IMG/VR virus record: IMGVR_UViG_3300007725_000013
Location: 1-33,060 of that record
Length of the DNA stretch: 33,060 nucleotides
Source of the DNA: a virus
Strand: one strand, 5' to 3'
Part shown: positions 1-6,703 of the stretch, one piece after another
How positions within the stretch are numbered: the first letter of the stretch is position 1
Layout of the letters: each line of letters opens with the position of its first letter
Made by a program: the position numbers and the translations under genes
The notes under the pieces: generated by a model
Databases searched by the model: none
Told to the model about the DNA's origin: nothing
What the model saw: only the letters and a program-made list of their open reading frames with translations

Positions 1-444
1 AAAGAATCTATTCCCAAATTGAGTGACACGCAGAAGGGCAATGAAGGATCCTACGTAACAAATATGATGGTGTATCAAAAGAACTTTGAAGGTACACAAG
101 ACACATCTACGTATGTACTGTACAATGCATTTCCAACTGCGGTATCATCTGTTACACTAGATGCAGAATCTGTTGGAACTATTACTGAATTCACTGTTAC
201 TTTTGCGTATAGCCACTATCAATCATTTGTTGTAAAAGGACCAAATGGAAACTTTGTTGACGATTTAGTAGACAAATTTAAATCTGGAGTATCTAGCGCA
301 ATCAGTGAAGTTAAATCATCTGTATCAGATTTCTTTGATAACGGAAATATTTTAGATGATATTACTAAGAGTGCAAAAGAGTTAGAAAAACAGTTCACTC
401 TAAGCATAGATGATATGGCAGACAGTATTGATGATTGGTTTTAA
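1..444 (+). CDS. Tail tube protein gp19-like paralog 1 (5' end outside window)
   Basis: The reading frame is open from base 1, so this is the C-terminal part of a longer gene; the TTG at 19 is not needed as a start. The segment with YVLYNAFPTAVSSVTLDAES followed by ITEFTVTFAYSHY matches the equivalent stretch of the next two genes (YKLQNAFPSALGIVTL, LSEFSVTFTFSEF). This is the typical C-terminal beta-strand pattern of T4 gp19-type tail tube proteins. Beyond that core there is an extra C-terminal tail of about 60 residues, predicted helical and acidic (FKSGVSSAISEVKSSVSDFF, ending in DDMADSIDDWF), which classical gp19 lacks. The next gene begins 10 bases after the stop, so the two are likely co-transcribed. 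The fold assignment is by similarity to its neighbours; whether it builds the main tube or a specialised ring is unknown. Confidence 0.75.
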   Translation, partial: KESIPKLSDTQKGNEGSYVTNMMVYQKNFEGTQDTSTYVLYNAFPTAVSSVTLDAESVGTITEFTVTFAYSHYQSFVVKGPNGNFVDDLVDKFKSGVSSAISEVKSSVSDFFDNGNILDDITKSAKELEKQFTLSIDDMADSIDDWF

Positions 445-454
445 GGAGCAGTAA

Positions 455-1210
455 ATGGCTAATTTTACTATAACAGATTTAAAGAAACATTTAGGGCCAG
501 GATTAGGCCTTAGAAAAAATAAGTATCTTATTGAAATTCCTGTACCAGGGATTGAGGGAAGAACTTTAAACATTTTATGTAGAAGTGCAGGATTGCCGGA
601 ACGAAACATTACTACGACGACACTTTGGCATAAAGGAAGAAAATACAACGTAAGAGGAGAAACCGATTATGTTGGAACATATGAAGTATCGATTGTTGAT
701 GACTCAAGTATGCAAGTTCGCCAAGTATTCGATAAATGGCTGAAAAATGTCGATAATACTAAACCACCGTCTGAAGGTCTGCTTGGTGGATCTTTCGAAA
801 GTGGATTGGGTGATGTACTTGACACAATAGGATCAGCAGTCGATGTTGCAAATACTGTTAAAAATGCTATAGAGAACCCTCAGCAGATCGCTGATTTCTT
901 TTTAGGGTTTATTGACGAGGGTAATGGTGCAACATCAGTAAAGTATCAAACAGACATTAACATCTGGCAGCTCAGCGGTAGAGGCGAGAAGGTTTATGGC
1001 TATAAATTACAGAACGCATTCCCGAGCGCATTGGGCATTGTTACACTAGAAGATGGCGATGAAAACACTTTATCAGAATTCAGTGTAACCTTTACTTTTA
1101 GTGAGTTTATTCCCTTAGAAAACCGTTCTATTCTTGGACAAGTAGCAGATGCTATTATTGGAGATACTGGTGTAGAAGTTCTAAATGGTATTGAATCATT
1201 ATTTGATTAA
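455..1210 (+). CDS. Tail tube protein gp19-like paralog 2 with internal insertion
   Basis: 251 aa, against about 163 for T4 gp19. The N-terminal part (LGLRKNKYLIEIPVPG, CRSAGLPERNITTTTLWHKG, YEVSIVDDSSMQVRQVFDKW) follows the gp19 tail tube pattern of beta strands with an R-NKY start. The C-terminal part has YGYKLQNAFPSALGIVTL and LSEFSVTFTF. Between them, roughly residues 105-165, lies an inserted segment rich in Gly and hydrophobic helix (GLLGGSFESGLGDVLDTIG, NAIENPQQIADFFLGFID). The start ATG follows a clear AAGGAG 6 bases upstream. It probably forms hexameric rings in the tail tube or at its end; the insertion could line the lumen or contact the terminator or baseplate. The fold call is by family pattern and the role of the insertion is unknown. 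Confidence 0.8.
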   Translation: MANFTITDLKKHLGPGLGLRKNKYLIEIPVPGIEGRTLNILCRSAGLPERNITTTTLWHKGRKYNVRGETDYVGTYEVSIVDDSSMQVRQVFDKWLKNVDNTKPPSEGLLGGSFESGLGDVLDTIGSAVDVANTVKNAIENPQQIADFFLGFIDEGNGATSVKYQTDINIWQLSGRGEKVYGYKLQNAFPSALGIVTLEDGDENTLSEFSVTFTFSEFIPLENRSILGQVADAIIGDTGVEVLNGIESLFD

Positions 1211-1218
1211 TATAAATA
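1211..1218 (+). promoter_or_regulatory. T4-type late promoter box TATAAATA before tail tube gene 3
   Basis: Perfect TATAAATA directly after the preceding stop codon and 47 bases before the ATG of the third tube gene. This is the -10 box recognised by the T4 gp55 late sigma factor with the sliding clamp. It implies separate late transcription of the third, probably most abundant, tube protein. Confidence 0.75.
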
Positions 1219-1265
1219 AAAGAAAGCACAAAATATTAAAAAAATTATTATAGGAGACAAAAACA

Positions 1266-1847
1266 ATGGCAAATAAACTAGCAGAGCTAAAAAGTGCCTT
1301 AGGATCTGGTGCTCGTGCAAATAAATACAGAGTTAACTTCTCTGTTCCTGCAGCCGTAGCAACAAGTTCTAATTTACAAAATGTCGACGCACTTTGTAAA
1401 GCTGCAAACTTCCCAGCAATGACGCTTGGAAAAATCGAAGTTTTTAATCAAGGTCGTAAGCTTATCATCCCTGGTGACACTGCATACGAAAATGCTTGGA
1501 CATTAACTTTTTACAATACAGAAGATCACGCACTACGTAAAGATATGATTGCATGGATGAGAGCGGCAGACCACTTCCAGAATAACTCTCATTCAGGTAA
1601 TCCTACTGCGTTAATGGGTGAACTATCGGTTGAACAGTTAGATTCAGCTGGCAACCCAACAGCTAAATACACTTTCCACAACGTATTCGTTGAAGGTGTT
1701 GGTGAATTGGCTGTAGGTGACGACACTGCTGATACAATTCAGGAATTTGATGTTACATTCTCATTCACTGATTGGGTAGTTGGCGATGGCGAGTTTAACA
1801 CGCCTGAAGCTGGTAACGCAGCAACGTTGAACGACGTAGCTGAATAA
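1266..1847 (+). CDS. gp19: Tail tube protein gp19 (paralog 3)
   Basis: 193 aa, the closest of the three to the size of classical gp19. The N-terminus GSGARANKYRVNFSVPAAV, the segment CKAANFPAMTLGKIEVFNQG, GRKLIIPGDTAYENAWTLTF and the C-terminal FDVTFSFTDW are typical of the contractile-phage tail tube family. Many copies of this protein stack as hexameric rings around the measuring protein, inside the sheath. It has its own late promoter box 47 bases upstream and a strong AGGAGA ribosome site, and it is followed at once by a hairpin terminator. A short, independently expressed unit like this fits a protein needed in high copy, so this is my choice for the main tube subunit. The two upstream paralogs are then candidates for special positions. 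Confidence 0.85.
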   Translation: MANKLAELKSALGSGARANKYRVNFSVPAAVATSSNLQNVDALCKAANFPAMTLGKIEVFNQGRKLIIPGDTAYENAWTLTFYNTEDHALRKDMIAWMRAADHFQNNSHSGNPTALMGELSVEQLDSAGNPTAKYTFHNVFVEGVGELAVGDDTADTIQEFDVTFSFTDWVVGDGEFNTPEAGNAATLNDVAE

Positions 1848-1859
1848 TTTAATTGAAAT

Positions 1860-1881
1860 AATCCCCCTTCACCGGGGGATT
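1860..1881 (+). terminator. Rho-independent-type hairpin after tail tube genes
   Basis: An 8-bp perfect stem (AATCCCCC / GGGGGATT) with a 6-base loop begins 12 bases after the tube gene stop. Only TTTAT-like sequence follows, so the U-tract is weak and some read-through into the next gene is likely. Confidence 0.6.
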
Positions 1882-1900
1882 TATCGATAAAGTTGACCTA

Positions 1901-2428
1901 ATGGCTAAGAAAAAAGAAAAAGAACTTTCACCAAAAGAATCTATCGCAATGGTGAAGGAATTGATCTTTCATAAATCAAAGGCTCTCAGTGTTTCTGACT
2001 TAAAGCCGGGTACATTGTTGATGTATTCGTACAATGCAAAGAACAAAGAAGAGACATTTGACCGTACACCATTAGTTCTAGTTTTACGCAAATCTCGTGG
2101 ATACACATTGGGTTTAAACTTTCATTGGTTACCAGTGAGAATGCGGACGCAACTAATAGATATTATTCTTAAAAAGAACAAGAAGAATATTGAAAAGAAC
2201 AAACCTTTACAATTTTCATACGAAGAATTTAAACCATTGCTTAAGAAATTTGGCTATGCGCCATGCATACGCTTATATATCAATAAGCGCATTTCGAAGA
2301 AAGGCGTAATCATTCCTCCCTTCGAATTAAAAAATGCAGCCAAACTAAGAGCTGAGACCTTTACTAAAGGTAGAGTGTCAGCTGAGCAATTATATAAAAT
2401 AGCGAGACAGCGTGCAAGAAAGAAATAA
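1901..2428 (+). CDS. Conserved-looking basic phage protein, function unknown
   Basis: 175 aa, strongly basic, with lysine-rich ends. The most distinctive part is LKPGTLLMYSYNAKNKEETF followed by DRTPLVLVL and YTLGLNFHWLPVRMR, near residues 34-85. This is a small beta-barrel-like PG...Y...P.VLVL pattern ending in a G-L/I-N-x-H-x-L-P signature that I associate with uncharacterised genes in the structural regions of other large phages. The C-terminal 60 residues are helical and basic, ending QLYKIARQRARKK, compatible with nucleic-acid binding. The ATG lies 20 bases past a hairpin terminator and has only a weak ribosome site. It sits where T4 has the portal gene 20, but its size and sequence are wrong for a portal. 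I do not recognise a function; a DNA-packaging or head-assembly role is only a guess from position. Confidence 0.7.
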   Translation: MAKKKEKELSPKESIAMVKELIFHKSKALSVSDLKPGTLLMYSYNAKNKEETFDRTPLVLVLRKSRGYTLGLNFHWLPVRMRTQLIDIILKKNKKNIEKNKPLQFSYEEFKPLLKKFGYAPCIRLYINKRISKKGVIIPPFELKNAAKLRAETFTKGRVSAEQLYKIARQRARKK

Positions 2429-2443
2429 TTCTTGTCTTATTAA

Positions 2444-2451
2444 TATAAATA
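2444..2451 (+). promoter_or_regulatory. T4-type late promoter box TATAAATA before the head cassette
   Basis: Perfect TATAAATA 21 bases before the ATG of the 69-aa gene, in a 44-base intergenic region that also holds the ribosome site AGAGG. It would start late transcription of the small gene and the overlapping protease. Confidence 0.75.
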
Positions 2452-2472
2452 ATATAAAAAGAGGTATATAAA

Positions 2473-2682
2473 ATGGCTTTAGATGGAACAGTAATTGACA
2501 GCGCAATTGAGAAAAGATACACTGATTTTTCTAAATCAATTAAAGCTGAACTGCATAGAAAGCTTGCTAGCCATGAGACCGTAAAAAATTACGTAACCGA
2601 TTTTGACAAGATACAGAACATGAAGTCATCTTTTGCAAATATTGGTTCGGCTGAGGAGCAATCTTATGAAACTGATGTATGA
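2473..2682 (+). CDS. Small prohead-region protein, unknown
   Basis: 69 aa, mostly charged and predicted helical (KRYTDFSKSIKAELHRKLAS). The ATG is preceded by AGAGG and a late promoter box. The last 17 bases overlap the start of the protease gene in another frame, a translational-coupling arrangement. In T4 the small core proteins gp67 and gp68 stand between the portal and gene 21, so position suggests a prohead core component. However, the sequence lacks the long acidic tail of gp67, and I cannot assign it by homology. Confidence 0.65.
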   Translation: MALDGTVIDSAIEKRYTDFSKSIKAELHRKLASHETVKNYVTDFDKIQNMKSSFANIGSAEEQSYETDV

Positions 2683-3361
2683 CATTGATGCTAAACCGGA
2701 ATTTATCGTTGAAGAAGAAATCAACGAAGCAACCGGCTCATCATCTAAGAAATATAAAATTAGGGGTGTTTTTAGTACCATTGGCGAAAAAAATCGAAAT
2801 GGACGTATCTACCCTAGAAGCCTTTGGGAAACCGAAGTAGCAAAATACCAAGAAAATTTTAATTCTGGTTCTATAAACACCCTAATGGAGTGGGAACATC
2901 CAGCGCGCACAACCGTTGATCCAATGGAAGCTGTTGCTAAAATTACTGAATTAAAAATCAAAGATAAATACGTTATGGGTGAAGCAGTTCTGCTTGACAA
3001 TTCAAAAGCGAATCAATTAAAATCATTAATTGATAACGGAGTTAATATCTCAGTATCTAGTCGTGGCGTTGGTTCAGTTAAAAACGGCGTAGTAGAAAAT
3101 TTCAAATTAGTAACATATGATATTGTTGCGGCACCATCAGATTACAACGCGTCAATGAATGGTGTTGTTGAAAGTTTCCAACTCAATGAAGGTATTATTG
3201 AAGATATGAATTTCGGGTTTGATGATTTTGGAAATATTGTCGCTATGAATGAGTCGCAGTGCAGTGGAACTTGTGAAATGTTCGATAAAGAAGACATTGA
3301 TAAGGCTTTTAAACAGAAGTTCAATGACGTTCTTACACAAATTATAAATAATAAGAAATAA
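2666..3361 (+). CDS. gp21: Prohead core protease gp21-like
   Basis: 231 aa. The start chosen is the ATG at 2666, which has GAGGAG 7 bases upstream; the frame can be extended to a TTG at 2633 but with no support. The sequence carries the phage prohead protease pattern: NRNGRIYPRSLW near residues 43-54, the catalytic-type histidine in MEWEHP (H78), and the serine in ISVSSRG (S131/S132), followed by YDIVAAPSDYNA. In T4 the gp21 protease is packaged in the prohead, cleaves itself, the scaffold and the capsid protein after (L/I)-x-E-like sites, and degrades the core before DNA entry. The neighbours fit exactly: a small core-type gene upstream, scaffold and capsid downstream. The C-terminal part after about residue 170 is acidic and probably removed on activation, which is inference. 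Confidence 0.92.
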   Translation: MKLMYDIDAKPEFIVEEEINEATGSSSKKYKIRGVFSTIGEKNRNGRIYPRSLWETEVAKYQENFNSGSINTLMEWEHPARTTVDPMEAVAKITELKIKDKYVMGEAVLLDNSKANQLKSLIDNGVNISVSSRGVGSVKNGVVENFKLVTYDIVAAPSDYNASMNGVVESFQLNEGIIEDMNFGFDDFGNIVAMNESQCSGTCEMFDKEDIDKAFKQKFNDVLTQIINNKK

Positions 3362-3398
3362 AAAAGTAATAGATCATTTCTATTTTATTTTTAAAAAA

Positions 3399-3406
3399 TA
3401 TAAATA
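3399..3406 (+). promoter_or_regulatory. T4-type late promoter box TATAAATA before scaffold gene
   Basis: Perfect TATAAATA 26 bases before the scaffold ATG, within an AT-rich 71-base intergenic stretch. It gives the scaffold gene its own late start. Confidence 0.75.
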
Positions 3407-3432
3407 ATTACAATTAACAAAGGAGTAATAAC

Positions 3433-4158
3433 ATGCTAGAGAAACTATTTGAATCCCTAGATGAAAAAGTTTTTACTGCCGAATTAAGAGAGTCATTAGA
3501 AGCTCAGTTTAATGAAGCCGTAGAAATTAAAGCAATGACAATTGCTGAATCTAGAATTGAAGAAGAAGTTGAAACTCTAAATGAAAAATCCGAGCAGCAC
3601 ATCGAATTCTTGAATGAGAAAGCCGATGAGTATGTTGCGATGAAACAAGCTGAGATGGTTGAATCATTGGATAAATATTTAGATAGAATCGTTGAAGAAT
3701 TCGTTACTGAAGCTAAAGAAACTTTGGATGAATCAGTAAAATCTGAAAAAGCAGATATGATTATTGAAGCATTCGAATCTATGCTAGTTGCCGGTGGCGT
3801 TGAAGTTTCAAGAATCGTTGAAGCTAAAGACAACACAGAAGTTGAAAAAGAACTCGCTGAATCGGTTTCTAAATACGATACTTTAGTTGAAGAAAACATC
3901 AACCTTAAAGAAGAAAATGACAAACTACTTAAAGCCGGTATCATTGCTGAAATGAAAGAAGGCATGTCATTAGTTGAGTCTGAAAAGTTTGAGAAATTGG
4001 CTGAAATCATTGATTTTACACGCGATGAATCTTTCACTATTAAGTTAGAGACAATTAAAGAGTCTGTGAAAGGAACTATTGAAGCAGAAGTTGAAGAAGT
4101 TGTTTCTGAATCTGCTGAAGAGACAATTGCCAAGCCAGTTTGGGCACATTTAGTTTAA
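3433..4158 (+). CDS. gp22: Prohead core scaffolding protein gp22-like
   Basis: 241 aa, extremely rich in Glu with Lys, Ser and Ala, and predicted to be almost wholly helical/coiled coil, as expected for the T4 gp22 main core protein (about 270 aa). Examples are EEEVETLNEKSEQHIEFLNE and the long acidic stretch before the C-terminal KPVWAHLV. Scaffold molecules polymerise inside the prohead, set capsid size and shape, and are then cut to peptides by the gp21 protease; many L-x-E-like sites are present. Position between protease and major capsid protein is the T4 order. It has its own late promoter box and an AAAGGAG ribosome site. The opposite strand is also open for 209 codons (3504-4133), an effect of the skewed composition rather than a gene. 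Confidence 0.88.
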   Translation: MLEKLFESLDEKVFTAELRESLEAQFNEAVEIKAMTIAESRIEEEVETLNEKSEQHIEFLNEKADEYVAMKQAEMVESLDKYLDRIVEEFVTEAKETLDESVKSEKADMIIEAFESMLVAGGVEVSRIVEAKDNTEVEKELAESVSKYDTLVEENINLKEENDKLLKAGIIAEMKEGMSLVESEKFEKLAEIIDFTRDESFTIKLETIKESVKGTIEAEVEEVVSESAEETIAKPVWAHLV

Positions 4159-4164
4159 CAAAAA

Positions 4165-4172
4165 TATAAATA
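4165..4172 (+). promoter_or_regulatory. T4-type late promoter box TATAAATA before major capsid gene
   Basis: Perfect TATAAATA 29 bases before the gp23 ATG, immediately after the scaffold stop. Together with a strong AGGAG ribosome site it explains high late expression. Confidence 0.8.
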
Positions 4173-4201
4173 ATTTAAAATTTCTAATAGGAGAAAATAA
4201 A

Positions 4202-5452
4202 ATGGAAAATATCCAAGCACTACTTGAGAGTTCTAAATTTGCTCCATTAACTGCGTCTGATTCTGCAGCAATGAAGCTTATGTTAGAAAACACTGAAAAA
4301 GAACACGCACGTCTAGTATCTGAAGGTACTTTGTCTGGTGATGTTGCTCAGTTTACACCGATCCTTATGCCTATGGTTCGTCGTGTATACCCTAACCTAA
4401 TTGCAAACGAGATCCTTGGTGTTCAGCCAATGACTATGCCTACAGGTTTCATCTACGCTTTAACTAACGAATACACTGGCACAGGTGCTGCATCTGCTAA
4501 AGGTGGTAAGATTGTTGAGTCTACTGATGATCTTTCTGGCGACGCAATTTATTCTGAAGGTAACATGTACTTGTTGGCTGCTGCTGATGTTGCTGCTGCT
4601 GAAGCAGGTGCAGGCTATGTTGCTACTTACTCTAACGAAGCTGCTTTCGGTAAAATCTTAAAAGGTTACACTGGTGCAGTTGCTACAGCTGCTGCTGAAG
4701 CACTTGGTACCGACATGAAAGAAGTTGGTTTCTCAATTGCTAAGAAGTCTGTTGAAGCTAAATCACGTGCACTTAAAGGTCAGTACACTGTTGAAATGTA
4801 TCAGGATCTTAAAGCACAGCACGGTCTACTTGCTGATGAAGAAATCATGTCTTTGATGTCTTACGAAATGCAGGCTGAAATCGATCGTGAAGTTGTTGAT
4901 TTTGTTAACGGTAACGCTACTCAGTTGGCTGATACTGCTATCAACACCGATGCTGGTCGTTGGGACATTGAGAAAATGCGTGCACACGCTGTTCGTATCT
5001 CTGCTGAAGCAGCTCAGATCGGTCTTGACACTAAGCGTGGTCAGGGTAACACACTTCTAGTATCTCCAAAAGTTGCTACTATGCTTGAGCAGATCGGTAC
5101 TTTCAAAACTGCTGAACAGGCTTCTGGCGTTAAAGCTCCAGTTTCTGGCGGTGTTGCTGGTACATTCGACGGTCGCTTCAAAGTTATCGTTGATCAGTAC
5201 GCTACTTCTGATTATGCAACTGTTGTTTACAAAGGTGCTGACCGTCGTGATGCTATGGGCTTCTTTGCTCCATACGTTCCAATGTCATTCACTAAAGTAA
5301 CTAACGCTGATTCTGGTCAGCCAGCAGTAATTGCTAAAACTAGATACGCTTTAGATACTATCCCAGGTGTTTCTTCTGCAACTTCTGGCGATCGTGCAGC
5401 TACTTACGCTAGATCTTTCGGTGTTGACTTCACTGGTACTGTATTAGCATAA
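4202..5452 (+). CDS. gp23: Major capsid protein gp23-like
   Basis: 416 aa, shorter than T4 gp23 (521). The segment VAQFTPILMPMVRRVYPNLI followed by LGVQPMTMPTGFIYALTNEY (about residues 48-88) is the hallmark of T4-type capsid proteins. YVPMSFTKVTN and AVIAKTRYALDTIPGV near the end are also typical. The N-terminal 40 or so residues should be a propeptide removed by the gp21 protease; LVSE at 38-41 is a plausible cleavage point (inference). Codon use differs from its neighbours: long runs of GCT, GTT, CGT and GGT codons, as in very highly expressed genes. It is preceded by a late promoter and followed by a strong terminator. It assembles as hexamers in the head shell; a vertex paralog (gp24) is not seen in this window. 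Confidence 0.96.
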   Translation: MENIQALLESSKFAPLTASDSAAMKLMLENTEKEHARLVSEGTLSGDVAQFTPILMPMVRRVYPNLIANEILGVQPMTMPTGFIYALTNEYTGTGAASAKGGKIVESTDDLSGDAIYSEGNMYLLAAADVAAAEAGAGYVATYSNEAAFGKILKGYTGAVATAAAEALGTDMKEVGFSIAKKSVEAKSRALKGQYTVEMYQDLKAQHGLLADEEIMSLMSYEMQAEIDREVVDFVNGNATQLADTAINTDAGRWDIEKMRAHAVRISAEAAQIGLDTKRGQGNTLLVSPKVATMLEQIGTFKTAEQASGVKAPVSGGVAGTFDGRFKVIVDQYATSDYATVVYKGADRRDAMGFFAPYVPMSFTKVTNADSGQPAVIAKTRYALDTIPGVSSATSGDRAATYARSFGVDFTGTVLA

Positions 5453-5472
5453 TCTAACGATTATTTGATACT

Positions 5473-5500
5473 AAAAAGGACTTCTTCGGAAGTCCTTTTT
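5473..5500. terminator. Bidirectional UUCG-loop terminator between convergent blocks
   Basis: A perfect 12-bp stem (AAAAAGGACTTC / GAAGTCCTTTTT) closed by a TTCG tetraloop. The A-run on one side and T-run on the other give a U-tract in both directions. It lies 20 bases after the capsid stop and 17 bases beyond the end of the leftmost - strand gene, so it can end both convergent transcripts. Confidence 0.93.
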
Positions 5501-5517
5501 TAATAACTTGTGAAAGT

Positions 5518-5739
5518 TCATGATCGTTTGCTTATACGACTCCACCAATCTTGATAAACATTAATGCAATCTATCATATCTGTTACTAATAGCATTTCTG
5601 CTCCTTCTAATTCGGCGTCAATACCATATCCAATTAATTCATATTCAGTTGCATAAAAATCGCCAACCCATACATCATGTTGATCGATGTAGACACCAGC
5701 AATATAATAATCAGGTAAGTGCGGCACAAACTGACTCAC
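5518..5739 (-). CDS. Small unknown protein, GTG start
   Basis: 73 aa, acidic and rich in aromatic residues (YYIAGVYIDQHDVWVGDFYA, VYQDWWSRISKRS). The start is a GTG with AAGGAG 8 bases upstream; no ATG lies nearby in frame. It begins 3 bases after the stop of the preceding small gene, so the two form one unit read from the repeated promoter at 5971-6015 and ended by the hairpin at 5473-5500. Size, promoter type and neighbours suggest an early or host-directed protein. I do not recognise a family. Confidence 0.6.
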   Translation of the reverse strand: MSQFVPHLPDYYIAGVYIDQHDVWVGDFYATEYELIGYGIDAELEGAEMLLVTDMIDCINVYQDWWSRISKRS

Positions 5740-5742
5740 GTT

Positions 5743-5949
5743 TTAAACTCCTTTATAAAACTTTGTTACGTCCTTAAATTTGCGACCTTTCTTATTAAAC
5801 AGTTTCATTGGATTTTTGAACCAAAGAACTTCAGTTGTACCAGCCTTGATATAACCAAGCAACCAACCGTTATCGGCAACTGCATAAATGTGCGCAGGAA
5901 TATTGTAATCAATATCTTCCCAAGCAGTGGTTTCTTGTAAATATTTCAT
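5743..5949 (-). CDS. Small unknown protein
   Basis: 68 aa counted from the ATG at 5949, which has GAGG at a good distance upstream. The frame extends two codons further to a TTG, but that would leave no room for a ribosome site. The sequence is mixed charged and aromatic (YAVADNGWLLGYIKAGTTEV, WFKNPMKLFNKKGRKFKDV), with a basic C-terminal third. It is the first gene after one copy of the 45-bp promoter repeat, about 22 bases downstream of it, and is probably strongly and early expressed. No family recognised. Confidence 0.6.
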   Translation of the reverse strand: MKYLQETTAWEDIDYNIPAHIYAVADNGWLLGYIKAGTTEVLWFKNPMKLFNKKGRKFKDVTKFYKGV

Positions 5950-5970
5950 AATCAAATCCTCAATTCATTA

Positions 5971-6015
5971 TATAGAACAATTATAACACACTGGCAAGAG
6001 AAGTAAACCTTTTTT
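5971..6015 (-). promoter_or_regulatory. Sigma70-type promoter within 45-bp repeat, copy 1
   Basis: Read on the - strand: an A-rich tract, -35-like TTTACT (6002-6007), 16-bp spacer, then TGT-TATAAT with the -10 at 5980-5985, an extended -10. The whole 45 bases are identical to 6659-6703. It lies just upstream of the 68-aa gene and its A-tract ends two bases short of the stop codon of the preceding gene. Confidence 0.8.
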
Positions 6016-6017
6016 TA

Positions 6018-6431
6018 CTACTTTGCGAAAAAAAGTTCAACTATCTCGTTGCGTTTAGCGTGACCGATACCCAAACTCCAGAGGAAGTATTCGACGTTGT
6101 CTTCTTCGGTTTCTTCCATCATCCATTTAAGAGCAGTCTTCCAATCACCTGCACCTGATGCCATAAGATTTTGAAGATCAGCTTTGAATGATTCAAGAGC
6201 TTCGGCTTCACGCACTCCCTCAGCCTTTTGGCTTTCATCCATAATACGGAACATGTTGTCCACGCAGAAGATCAGTGTATCCACTGGCATGTTAACGAAA
6301 CGATCCCATGTTTCACCACGAGGACGAAAACCGTACACATCTTTGTGGAAATCTGAGAAGCAGAAATCTTCCAGTTCCATGATACGAGCGTGTGAACCAG
6401 CAGCAGAAGTGAAGTTGTTAAATGCTTTCAT
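6018..6431 (-). CDS. Phage protein with FHKDVYGFRPRG motif, unknown function
   Basis: 137 aa, acidic. Near residues 27-40 it has FCFSDFHKDVYGFRPRGETW, a short motif I have seen in many small proteins of unknown function from unrelated large phages. The rest is helical (WDRFVNMPVDTLIFCVDNM, LESFKADLQNLMASGAG) and ends in a segment typical of small regulatory proteins, WSLGIGHAKRNEIVELFFAK. The ATG is preceded by AAGGAG. It follows a 64-aa gene by 10 bases, and both are read from promoter repeat copy 2. Its last codons touch promoter repeat copy 1. Function is unknown; an early role in the host cell is inferred from its place in the genome. Confidence 0.75.
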   Translation of the reverse strand: MKAFNNFTSAAGSHARIMELEDFCFSDFHKDVYGFRPRGETWDRFVNMPVDTLIFCVDNMFRIMDESQKAEGVREAEALESFKADLQNLMASGAGDWKTALKWMMEETEEDNVEYFLWSLGIGHAKRNEIVELFFAK

Positions 6432-6441
6432 GGGTATCTCC

Positions 6442-6636
6442 TTAAGAACACATCATAGTTTCAACAGAATCAATCAGCTTGTACAGATCACGTACTAACT
6501 TCTTATCATTCTCCATTTCTGGGAAGGCGAAGAACATGTCCCACATCACAGTGTCCCAACATACTTCATCACCTTTGCGTACATCATCCACTGAAGCCCA
6601 GAACTGATCGATCATTTCGTTAGTAAAAGTAGACAT
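6442..6636 (-). CDS. Small unknown acidic protein
   Basis: 64 aa, acidic, rich in Met, Trp and Phe (WDTVMWDMFFAFPEMENDKK). The ATG has GAGGA upstream. It is the first gene after promoter repeat copy 2 (6659-6703), 22 bases away, and is followed 10 bases later by the FHKDVYG-motif gene. No recognised family; a probable early gene. Confidence 0.6.
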   Translation of the reverse strand: MSTFTNEMIDQFWASVDDVRKGDEVCWDTVMWDMFFAFPEMENDKKLVRDLYKLIDSVETMMCS

Positions 6637-6658
6637 ATCATGTATTCCTCTATTTGAT

Positions 6659-6703
6659 TATAGAACAATTATAACACACTGGCAAGAGAAGTAAACCTTT
6701 TTT
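6659..6703 (-). promoter_or_regulatory. Sigma70-type promoter within 45-bp repeat, copy 2
   Basis: Identical over 45 bases to 5971-6015. The -35-like TTTACT is at 6690-6695, the extended TGT-TATAAT has its -10 at 6668-6673, and the spacer is 16 bp. The A-tract overlaps the last bases of the upstream 76-aa gene. Confidence 0.8.

Noticed and set aside
2633-2665. Earlier TTG start for the prohead protease
   Set aside because: No ribosome site before it, and the GAGGAG at 2653-2658 points to the ATG at 2666.
3504-4133. 209-codon open frame on the strand opposite the scaffold gene
   Set aside because: Ser/Thr/Ile-rich translation is what the Glu/Lys-rich scaffold codons give in reverse; no ribosome site or family pattern.
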